Position numbers and translations under genes: made by a program
Assembly: GCA_019930625.1 (NCBI GenBank)
Contig: CP082844.1
Span: 3,348,001 to 3,412,000 of the forward strand
Reading direction: 5' to 3'
DNA from: Nocardia asteroides
GTDB taxonomy: Bacteria; Actinomycetota; Actinomycetes; Mycobacteriales; Mycobacteriaceae
DNA: 64,000 nucleotides
The notes under the pieces: generated by a model
What the model saw: the letters and a program-made list of their open reading frames with translations, nothing else
Told to the model about the DNA's origin: nothing
Databases searched by the model: none
Shown: positions 8,191-15,049 of the stretch, in pieces
Layout of the letters: the number at the start of each line of letters is the position of its first letter
Position numbering within the stretch: position 1 is the stretch's first letter

Positions 8191-8520
8191 ATGGCATACG
8201 ACGAAGAGTTGGCCGAGCGAATCCGGGAGCTGATCGCGCCCGGCCCCGAACTCACCGAGCGCAAGATGTTCGGCGGCCTGAGCTTCCTGATCAGCGGAAA
8301 TATGGCGGTGGCGGCCAGCGGGCAGGGTGGGTTGCTGGTGCGGGTCGGTCCCGGCGAAGGTGAGCGGCTACTCGGTGACGCCGCGCGGCCCATGGTCATG
8401 GGCGGGCGCGAGATGGTCGGCTGGCTGCTGGTTACCGATGTCGACGACGACGAAGTCCTGCGGGAATGGGTCGAGCGCGGCGTCGCCTACGCTCGCGCGC
8501 TCCCGCCCAAGAAGAAGTAG
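8191..8520 (+). CDS. TfoX N-terminal domain family protein
   Basis: A 109-residue protein matching the TfoX/Sxy N-terminal domain: AYDEELAERIREL, then the characteristic ERKMFGGLSFLISGNMAVAA segment, and a C-terminal end in basic residues (PPKKK). In gamma-proteobacteria Sxy/TfoX activates competence genes. Stand-alone N-terminal domains such as this are widespread in actinobacteria and of unknown role, so competence should not be assumed. Start ATG at 8191 is set by where family similarity begins; the frame remains open upstream. It ends 6 bases from the convergent phosphatase gene. Confidence 0.75.
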   Translation: MAYDEELAERIRELIAPGPELTERKMFGGLSFLISGNMAVAASGQGGLLVRVGPGEGERLLGDAARPMVMGGREMVGWLLVTDVDDDEVLREWVERGVAYARALPPKKK

Positions 8521-8526
8521 GCCGGC

Positions 8527-10230
8527 TCAGGGCCGCACCTGCCGCCGGAAGAGCACGCGGTCGAATTCGCGGCCGTACTCGTCCACCGCGACCACGTCCA
8601 TCTCGCTGGCGAAGACGCCCGGCCGGACGTCGACGCGCAGGAACGAGTAGTTCCGGAAGCGGACCCGCGACCACGGCGCGGCTTCGTCCTGCTTGCCGCC
8701 GCCCGGCGTCCAGACGTAGCTGTTCGGCACCGTCGTGTCCGATAACTCGTTGCCCCGGAACGATTCTCGTGAGTCGGGCTGGAATTCGTAGCGCGGGCGT
8801 CCGCCACCGCCCACGGTGTAGTAGACGGTCCCGTCGGTCTCCGGATAGACGATCGAGTTGTCGCCCGCGACCTTCGTCGCTTGCCCGCCGCGGATCGGAT
8901 CGGTGCGTTCGTAGACGTGATTGTGGCCTTGCAGCACCAGATCCACGTGGTAGCGGTCGAACAGCCCGACCCACGCGTCCCGCACGCCGCCGTCGCTGGC
9001 GTGCGCTTCGGTGGTCGAATACGCGCAGTGGTGGAAGAAGCAGACGATGAAGTCGATGCCGGGGTCGGCGCGGCAGGCGGCCAGCGTGCGCTCCACCCAA
9101 CTCGTCTGCGCTCCACCGGAATAGCCGGTGTTCGCGCGGATCTCGTAGGAGACGTCGTTGGCGTCCAGTGAAAGCACCGCAACGTTGCCATAGGTGAACG
9201 AGTACGCCGCCGGGCAGCCCGCCGGACCGTTGCCGGGGAAGTCCAGGCGCGCGAGATGGCCGCCGTAGCCGTGTTCGCCGTACGTCGCCTCCATGTCGTG
9301 ATTGCCGGTGGCGAACATCCACGGCGTCTGCGCGGCGCTGGGCTCGATGGCGTGGAAGTAGGCGTCCCAGACGTAGGGGTTGTACTTGTCGAACCCGCTC
9401 GCCGGCCGCGCTCCGTGCCGGACGAACTGTCCGGGTTTGCCCGCGCCGGAGGGGTCGGCGTAGGCGATGTCGCCGGCGAGGATGTGGAAATCGGGCCGGG
9501 CCGCGGCGATCTGGCGCAGCACATTGCTCGCGTGCGGCGCGGCCGGATCGTTGTCGGCCTTGTAGTACTTGTCGTCGTAGTCACCGGGCGCGATGCCCTC
9601 CGGCAGCGCCGGAGTCTCGTCGGTGCCCTGGTCGCCCATCATGGTGAAGCGGAACGGAAGGATCGCGGCGCGTCCGGTGGGCATCGCGGGCGCGGCGGCA
9701 CGGATGTCGCCGACGAATCCCTCGGAGGTCCGCCATCGGTAGAAGTGCGGCACGCGACCGGGCAGCCCGTCCACCGGGGCGTGGACGTAGAACTGTTCGG
9801 CAGCGAGCACTCCGCCGTCGGCTGTGGGTACCTGGGTGAGCAGGTTGCGCACTTCGGCCTCGACCGTCCCGCCCAGCGCCGGCGTAGGTCCGTGGTCGAG
9901 GTACACCGTCGCGCCCGCCGGGCGTCGCGACAACTGCGCCGCGAAACGCAACTGGCTCGCCGCATCCGCACCGAAGGCCACCCGCCGTCCACCCACCGCC
10001 AGCTGCGACTCCTCGGCGTAGGCGCGCCCGCCGAACGGCGCGGCGCCGACCGCGGCGACGGCTGCGGCCGCTGCCGCGCCCCGCAGGACATTGCGCCGCG
10101 ACACCGGATGACGGCGCAGGTAGGCGCGATGCCAGTCGTGCTGCTCGGCCATGGTCATGTCGGCAGCGAGATGGCCGGGAATCCCGGTGTCCGGAACGTC
10201 GCCTGCTGGATTCAGCGGTGTGGACGGCAT
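8527..10230 (-). CDS. Tat-exported purple acid phosphatase / calcineurin-like metallophosphoesterase
   Basis: A 567-residue exported phosphatase. The twin-arginine signal SRRNVLRG (44-51) is followed by an alanine-rich hydrophobic stretch. An N-terminal fibronectin-like region (about 80-180) precedes the catalytic domain. The metal-binding motifs appear in the canonical order: GDQG (199-202), GDIAYAD (253-259), GNHD (309-312), FFHHCAYS with His400/401, and GHNH (435-438). These are the ligands of a two-metal phosphoesterase centre. The closest known type is the mycobacterial purple acid phosphatase exemplified by Rv2577. It likely scavenges phosphate outside the membrane. It is monocistronic; nothing in the flanks identifies a phosphate-regulated promoter. 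Confidence 0.88.
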   Translation of the reverse strand: MPSTPLNPAGDVPDTGIPGHLAADMTMAEQHDWHRAYLRRHPVSRRNVLRGAAAAAAVAAVGAAPFGGRAYAEESQLAVGGRRVAFGADAASQLRFAAQLSRRPAGATVYLDHGPTPALGGTVEAEVRNLLTQVPTADGGVLAAEQFYVHAPVDGLPGRVPHFYRWRTSEGFVGDIRAAAPAMPTGRAAILPFRFTMMGDQGTDETPALPEGIAPGDYDDKYYKADNDPAAPHASNVLRQIAAARPDFHILAGDIAYADPSGAGKPGQFVRHGARPASGFDKYNPYVWDAYFHAIEPSAAQTPWMFATGNHDMEATYGEHGYGGHLARLDFPGNGPAGCPAAYSFTYGNVAVLSLDANDVSYEIRANTGYSGGAQTSWVERTLAACRADPGIDFIVCFFHHCAYSTTEAHASDGGVRDAWVGLFDRYHVDLVLQGHNHVYERTDPIRGGQATKVAGDNSIVYPETDGTVYYTVGGGGRPRYEFQPDSRESFRGNELSDTTVPNSYVWTPGGGKQDEAAPWSRVRFRNYSFLRVDVRPGVFASEMDVVAVDEYGREFDRVLFRRQVRP

Positions 10231-10418
10231 ACCGCAGATGCTGTACCGGCCGGGCGTACCTGATCAATTCGGACACCGCACCGCGGCCGGGAATACCGTC
10301 GCGACAGCCGGACTCGCCGTCGTGATCGGCGCACGGTGCGGGGCTGAACCGCCTCGGCCTTCGTCTGGGGCGGCACCGGCGCGTGTGATCGATCCCTCCC
10401 GCAGGTATGCGTGACCTT

Positions 10419-11153
10419 CTACGTCGGCGGCTGATCCGGGGTGTCCGGTGGCTGTGCTGGGTCGGCGGGAGGACCGGGGGAGAACGGGGAGACGATCGAA
10501 GGATCCCAGGGGAAAGTCCCAGCACCGTCGGTCCGCCGCGCGGTGGGCGCGGCCAGCGGCTCGTTGTTACCGGTCAGCCTGCGGACAGTCCGCTCGAGTG
10601 CGGGCAGGATCTCGGTGATGTCGAGATCGGCGTGCGCGAATCGGCCGATCAGCGCGTACGTCATGTGGGTGAGCACGAGCGCGATGTCCGCGGTGTACTC
10701 GGGATCGATATCGGCGAAGAGGGCGCCCACCGCGGGCAGCACGGCGTCGAAACCCTGTGCGTCCAGTCGACGGCCCGCCGGGCTGGATCGCACGCGATAG
10801 TAGGCCTCCAGCATCCGAGGATTGCGCTCCCACGGTTCGAAGACGTACCGCAGCAGACGAAGCAGACCATCGGTCAGCGACTCGCCCTCGAGCGTCGGAG
10901 CGGGCGCCGCATAGGTGTTCGTGGCCATCCACCGCTCGACCGCGGCGAGCATCAAATCGTCCCGGGTGGGGAACTGCTTGTAGACCGTGGCGAGGGAGAC
11001 GTGCGCACTTCGGGCGACTGCCCGCAGTTGGACCGCGTCGTAACCGTCCGACTCCAGCATCGACACCACGGCGTCGATGATCTTTGCCGCCGAATCCCTT
11101 TCGTCTGACCTGGCCACGTACGTACCGTAATCCAGTCGCCGGATTCCGGACAC
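10419..11153 (-). CDS. TetR-family transcriptional regulator
   Basis: About 244 residues. The N-terminal helix-turn-helix is clear (AAKIIDAVVSMLESDGYDAV, then VARSAHVSLATVYKQFPTRDDL, about residues 22-66), followed by a helical ligand-binding domain and a low-complexity proline-rich tail. The start is uncertain: GTG at 11153, or GTG at 11117, which falls within a GTAC-repeat element (11116-11126) that could be its own operator. The DNA-binding half resembles regulators of the KstR type, but lipid catabolism genes are not nearby, so the target is unknown. The gene is flanked by the phosphatase (convergent to TfoX) and a divergent SnoaL-like gene. Confidence 0.75.
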   Translation of the reverse strand: MSGIRRLDYGTYVARSDERDSAAKIIDAVVSMLESDGYDAVQLRAVARSAHVSLATVYKQFPTRDDLMLAAVERWMATNTYAAPAPTLEGESLTDGLLRLLRYVFEPWERNPRMLEAYYRVRSSPAGRRLDAQGFDAVLPAVGALFADIDPEYTADIALVLTHMTYALIGRFAHADLDITEILPALERTVRRLTGNNEPLAAPTARRTDGAGTFPWDPSIVSPFSPGPPADPAQPPDTPDQPPT

Positions 11154-11311
11154 TCACGCCGCGTACCGCCACGACCGTGGCGTCGCCGGGTCGCGGAGAG
11201 CGCGGCGGCACAGTTGTGGACGGCTGTGGACGCTCCGGTCGGCGCACTGACGCAAATGATCTTGTCTGTTTTCCGCTAGTCTGCCGCGTGGGACATTTGT
11301 ACTGTGGGTCC

Positions 11312-11770
11312 ATGACCACCGACAACCGGGCTATCGTTCAGGCCGCGTGGCGGGCGTTCGCCAGTCACGACGCCGAGCGGATCGCACCGTTTTTCACCGA
11401 GGACGCCGAATGGCTCGCCCCGGCGGACAACGCCACCGCGGTCGCGCTCGACATCCCCAGTCACATGATCGGCCGGCAGGCGATCACCGACTTCCTCGCC
11501 CACGAGTACACGAAATTGTTCGTCAGTGACGTCACTGTGGACTTTCGCGGCTTCTACCTGGACGGAGACCGGGTGATCGTGGAGGAAACGATGAGTGCCA
11601 CGTTGGCGAACGGAAACGCCTACAGCAATGACTACTGCTTCGTCTTCGAGTTACGGGACGGCCTGATCCACCGGGTTCGCGAGTACATGGACACTGCGCG
11701 CGGGCACCGCGACGTCTTCGGAGATGCTGCCGTAGCTGGTAGCGCCGAAACCGAGGCCGCGCACTCATAG
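11312..11770 (+). CDS. SnoaL-like / NTF2-fold protein
   Basis: A 152-residue protein of the SnoaL-like (NTF2 fold) group: WRAFASHDAERIAPFFTEDAEW at the N-terminus, a middle DFRGFYLDGDRVIVEE strand pair and a C-terminal YCFVFELRDGLIHRVREYMD, the usual beta-bulge ending. Such proteins act as ketosteroid-isomerase-like enzymes or as small-molecule binding proteins. Start ATG at 11312 is chosen from the fold; the frame is open to 11084 but the extension is not conserved-looking. It is divergent from the TetR gene, which may control it. Confidence 0.75.
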   Translation: MTTDNRAIVQAAWRAFASHDAERIAPFFTEDAEWLAPADNATAVALDIPSHMIGRQAITDFLAHEYTKLFVSDVTVDFRGFYLDGDRVIVEETMSATLANGNAYSNDYCFVFELRDGLIHRVREYMDTARGHRDVFGDAAVAGSAETEAAHS

Positions 11771-11902
11771 ATCAGGTGAGTGGGTGGCCGCGGCGGTGGC
11801 ATTGTGCGGCGTCGTCGCCAGCGTGATCAGGCCAGAATGATAAGCACCAGTGGTGGCGAACCGACCGAACACAGGACACCGTTGCCGCTCTTGGCCGGTT
11901 CT

Positions 11903-12389
11903 CGCGCCGATCGTGGTCAGCCGGAGCAGATCCGCGTGTGGAGCCGCAGCCGCGCCGGCCAGATCGTGGCCGACGCGCCCCCGCAGGCGTGGAAGCGCCG
12001 TAGCTGCGGAAACGGCGCGAAAGGCCCTCGGGTGTTCGACTGGGCCGTCGCCACGGTGCCGACCGTGAGCGAGGCCGGACCCGGCTGGGGACGCTGGCTG
12101 CTGGCTCGTCGGTCGCTGACGCCAAAGGCGAACTCGAAACGGCCTACTACATGGCACCCACATACCTTGCTGTGACAGCCGCCATCTCCCCAAAAGCATT
12201 GGCAGCGACCTCATTCCACTCACGGTCGGTGAGATCAGACGTCTCCCGGCATACCTGACCACACCGACACCGAACCTCACCACTGCGTTGCACTGGTCGA
12301 CCTGGCGCAGACGCCACCAGCACCAGGCAAAACAGGCCCACTACCAGCGACGACGCCGATTACATCACGAAGTGATGCTGGAGTACTAA
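11903..12389 (+). pseudogene. Relic of an IS701-type transposase, C-terminal half
   Basis: Three consecutive frames carry pieces of one transposase. From about 11903 the frame starting at 11780 reads PPQAWKRRSCGNGAKGPRVF then GWGRWLLARRSLT. At 12118 the similarity moves to a second frame, DAKGELETAYYMAP, joined directly to TYLAVTAAISPK. At 12201 it moves to a third frame, SDLIPLTVGEIRRLPAYL, then LHWSTWRRRHQHQAKQAHYQ, ending with TAA at 12387. These are the order and wording of the C-terminal half of IS701-group transposases. There are at least two frameshifts and an internal deletion between YYMAP and TYLAVTAA. The DDE catalytic N-terminus is missing, so it is inactive. Terminal inverted repeats were not identified. 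Confidence 0.75.
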
Positions 12390-12582
12390 TGGGTTGAACA
12401 AACAATCAGCCCTGTCGCGAGCCAGCTTGGTCTACCCAGCGATCCGGCGAGATGAACTGATGAACGCTCGCTTGTTGGTTCAGGGTCTCCTTCGAAGCCG
12501 CCGAATATGCCACGGGCTGGGAAGCCGGTGGGACGGTCGGGTGATTAGGCTGAGTGTCCTGTGACAGCATGAAAGGTGATCC

Positions 12583-13014
12583 ATGCCTGGTGTTTTCGCG
12601 CATGTCCTAAAGGTGCATCAGTGGGTCTACGAGCACAGTGGTGGATTTGTCGGGCATCGGACGCTGCTCGGGAAGCCGACGCTGCTGCTACGGACGGTTG
12701 GACGCAAAACGGGGCATTTGCGGACCTCAGCGTTGGTTTACGGACGGGACGGCGAGGACTATCTGATCGCTGCGTCCAATGGCGGTTCGCCGCGACCGCC
12801 GGGGTGGCTGGCTAATCTGAAGTCGCAGCCGGCGTGCGAAATTCAGATCGTACGGCGGCGGATACGGGTGGTGGCACGTGCGTTGTATCCAGGCGACCCG
12901 CACTACACGCGCATGTTCCAGATCATGGACAAGGTTCTCGACGGACAATATACGGCCTACCAAAAACAGACGACGCGACCGACCGCCGTGGTAGTGCTGT
13001 CACCTCTCGACTGA
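12583..13014 (+). CDS. F420-dependent (Ddn-type) nitroreductase family protein
   Basis: A 143-residue single-domain flavin/deazaflavin oxidoreductase. It has the family landmarks PTLLLRTVGRKTGHLRTSAL (residues 32-51), the ASNGGSPRPPGWLANLKSQP segment that binds the F420 phosphate side, and a C-terminal YTAYQKQTTR. Mycobacterial Ddn and related proteins use reduced F420 to reduce quinones and activate nitroimidazoles; the physiological substrate here is not known. RBS GAAAGG lies 7 bases upstream of the ATG. It follows the IS701 relic and sits in a slightly lower-GC, patchy region. Confidence 0.82.
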   Translation: MPGVFAHVLKVHQWVYEHSGGFVGHRTLLGKPTLLLRTVGRKTGHLRTSALVYGRDGEDYLIAASNGGSPRPPGWLANLKSQPACEIQIVRRRIRVVARALYPGDPHYTRMFQIMDKVLDGQYTAYQKQTTRPTAVVVLSPLD

Positions 13015-13035
13015 CGCCGACAGATTCGAAAGAGC

Positions 13036-13446
13036 TCAATACGGCAGGGCACAGTCGGGCGCTGTCCCATTTATGTCCTGCCGGATTCGTCTCGGTTTGT
13101 CACGGCTCGCCCCAGGAAGTCCTACTCGATCAGTCGATGACAGGCTCCAGCTCGTCGTCTGCGACGGCACAATTTCTGCGAGCCGAACGGCAACGGAACC
13201 CAGAAGTTTGTCCAGTTCTATGTCCAGGTCGGTGACCAACCGATCGATTTCGCCGAACTTTTTCGCAAGCTCGAAGAATACCGGTTCTCGAAGGGCAGCG
13301 TCTGCCTGCTCACGCATGTGTGGATCATTGCGATCGGCGATGACGTTACCTGGGTAGAAAACAAGCGGATCGGTGTTCTTTGCGATCACCCGGCGAATGA
13401 GCGACTCTTCTGCGTTCGCCAGCCATATACCCAGAGGGGGAGTCAC
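13036..13446 (-). CDS. Hypothetical protein
   Basis: A 136-residue frame starting at GTG 13446 (MTPPLGIWLANAEESLIRRV). The first 100 residues look protein-like, with alternating charged and hydrophobic residues (FFELAKKFGEIDRLVTDLDI, a probable amphipathic helix). The C-terminal 35 residues look less so, which may point to a truncated or frame-shifted end. Base composition is lower in GC than the core genes around. I do not recognise a family. It lies between the Ddn-like gene and a TetR gene in the accessory stretch. Confidence 0.4.
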   Translation of the reverse strand: MTPPLGIWLANAEESLIRRVIAKNTDPLVFYPGNVIADRNDPHMREQADAALREPVFFELAKKFGEIDRLVTDLDIELDKLLGSVAVRLAEIVPSQTTSWSLSSTDRVGLPGASRDKPRRIRQDINGTAPDCALPY

Positions 13447-13709
13447 CGACTATGACTGTGAGCATGCTGGAGCCGATTGCACACCTTCCGTGGGGCTCAG
13501 TCGCCCGACAATCCAGCGGTCTGACTGCCATCCACCGGGACGGCGACGGCCGGACAGGCAGCGCCGACCCCGACGCGAAGGCGCAGCCTCCGGGGACCAC
13601 TCCATTGATCGGGGACCGCCGCTGGTCCCTGGGCATGCTGCGCAAACGCATACATCACGGATCCCATATCCGCATAGATAGCGATCCAGCGCGTGCGTGG
13701 AACCGCTTC

Positions 13710-14363
13710 CTACGACCGCCGCGCCGACTCCCTACACTGCTGGATGAGGGTTGCTGCGAGCCATTCTTCGTAGCGGTCGGATGTCCAGCCTGCTTTGCGG
13801 ACCAGGAGGTCGTACACCTCGGGGCCGGATAGGGCGTACACGACGGTGACGTATGAGTCGAGGTCGGCGATGGGGGCTGCGGCTCTGGCCGCTGCTGCTT
13901 CGCCGATCATGCGGAGCCCGGCTTGCCGCTGCTGGTGCGATTCGGCGTGCAGGTCGCGCAGCGTCGGCTCGACGTCGCCCGCCGCGGCGAGCACCAGCTC
14001 CAGACCCGCCTCACGGTCACAGATCATCCGCATGTTGCGCGCGTGGAGTCGCAGGACCTGTTCGGTGCTTTCGGCGTCCAGGGCCTCGCGGAACCAGGGG
14101 CGTTCCAGCATCGGAATCGGCTCGTCGTCACCAACAAGTCGCATGTCCCGCAACGCCTTCAGGATCTCCACCTTCGATCCGCACGCGGTGAACACGGTCG
14201 CGCGGGCGACGTTCGCTTCCTCGGCGATGGCATCGACCGAGGTCGCCGCGTAGCCGCGGGCCAGAAACAGGGTTTCGGCCGCGTTCAGGATGTCGATCCG
14301 TGTCGCGGCTGCCTGCAGCTGACGGCGGGTGGAGCGATGTCGGGCTTTGACTTCGCCGGTCAT
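13710..14363 (-). CDS. TetR-family transcriptional regulator
   Basis: A 217-residue regulator with an N-terminal helix-turn-helix: RIDILNAAETLFLARGYAAT then AIAEEANVARATVFTACGSKVEILKA (about residues 22-70). The ligand domain is typical helical TetR and ends GWTSDRYEEWLAATLIQQ. It is divergent from the SnoaL-like gene at 14438, with a 74-base AT-rich gap between the two starts. It therefore probably regulates itself and the SnoaL-LuxR-type pair. The inducer is unknown. Confidence 0.82.
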   Translation of the reverse strand: MTGEVKARHRSTRRQLQAAATRIDILNAAETLFLARGYAATSVDAIAEEANVARATVFTACGSKVEILKALRDMRLVGDDEPIPMLERPWFREALDAESTEQVLRLHARNMRMICDREAGLELVLAAAGDVEPTLRDLHAESHQQRQAGLRMIGEAAAARAAAPIADLDSYVTVVYALSGPEVYDLLVRKAGWTSDRYEEWLAATLIQQCRESARRS

Positions 14364-14437
14364 GGGTTCACATTATCCGTGATACTCGCTAGCATACCAG
14401 TCTACTAATCATACTGATGGTCCGCAGGGAGCTGCTC
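14364..14437. promoter_or_regulatory. Divergent promoter/operator region of the TetR and SnoaL genes
   Basis: An AT-rich 74-base gap between divergent starts. It contains an imperfect dyad, AGTCTACTAATCATACT (about 14398-14414), with AGT and ACT arms, a plausible TetR-type operator. CAGGGAG 6 bases before the ATG at 14438 is the ribosome binding site of the rightward gene. Confidence 0.4.
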
Positions 14438-15031
14438 ATGGATGCGCGAGAGATCGTCGAGAACGAGTTCCGGATGCTTGCCACGGGTGATGTCGAACTC
14501 GCTCACCGTGTGATCAGCCCGGATCACGTCAACCACATGGCGCTCGACGAACCGCCCGCCTGCCGCGAGCCCGGCGTGCCCGGCATGCTGGCCACCGGCG
14601 TCTGGCTGCGTACCGCGTTCTCGGACCTGCGCTGGGACATCCTCGACTTCATCGAGTCCGGCGATCGCGCCTGCGCCTTCACCGAAATGTGCGCCGTCCA
14701 CACCGGGCCGTTCATCGTCTACCCGCCCGGCGCGAAGCCCAAGGTATTCCCGGCGACCGGGCGCCCCATCCGGGTACGGCAAGCCCACATCGACACGTTC
14801 AAAGACGGAAAGACCAACAGCCACATAGCCGTTCGGGACGACCTGGCGATGATGACCCAGCTCGGCTATCTACCACCCAACCCGCGGGCGATGTTCCGGC
14901 TCGCCACGCACGAACTTCTCGGCCGCAACCGGCGGGCGGTTCGCGAGGTCACCCGCGCCGCTGCCGACGCCGCCGACGCCGCCAGCACGACCAACCACAA
15001 CAGCCATTCGGCTCGTCGATCACTCGACTGA
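14438..15031 (+). CDS. SnoaL-like ester cyclase / polyketide-cyclase-fold protein
   Basis: A 197-residue protein. The first 140 residues have the SnoaL pattern: ENEFRMLATGDVELAHRVISP, a conserved H-N-H patch (PDHVNHMA), GVWLRTAFSDLRWDILDFIE, and RPIRVRQAHIDTFKDGK, as in aklanonic-acid-methyl-ester cyclase relatives. The C-terminal 45 residues are extra and end in a low-complexity AAADAADAAS run. Start ATG at 14438 is supported by CAGGGAG and is preferred to the upstream in-frame start at 14417. It lies 18 bases before the STAND-LuxR regulator gene and is probably in the same transcript. Confidence 0.75.
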   Translation: MDAREIVENEFRMLATGDVELAHRVISPDHVNHMALDEPPACREPGVPGMLATGVWLRTAFSDLRWDILDFIESGDRACAFTEMCAVHTGPFIVYPPGAKPKVFPATGRPIRVRQAHIDTFKDGKTNSHIAVRDDLAMMTQLGYLPPNPRAMFRLATHELLGRNRRAVREVTRAAADAADAASTTNHNSHSARRSLD

Positions 15032-15049
15032 ACACAGAGAGGACCTGCG

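Noticed and set aside
7964..8233. Short plus-strand frame upstream of and overlapping the TfoX-like gene
   Set aside because: Although GGAGGAG precedes a GTG here, the sequence has no family character and it runs into the TfoX-like gene in another frame.
13452..13832. Plus-strand frame between the hypothetical gene and TetR
   Set aside because: It overlaps the TetR C-terminus on the other strand, is Pro/Arg/Gly-rich, and lacks a ribosome binding site.
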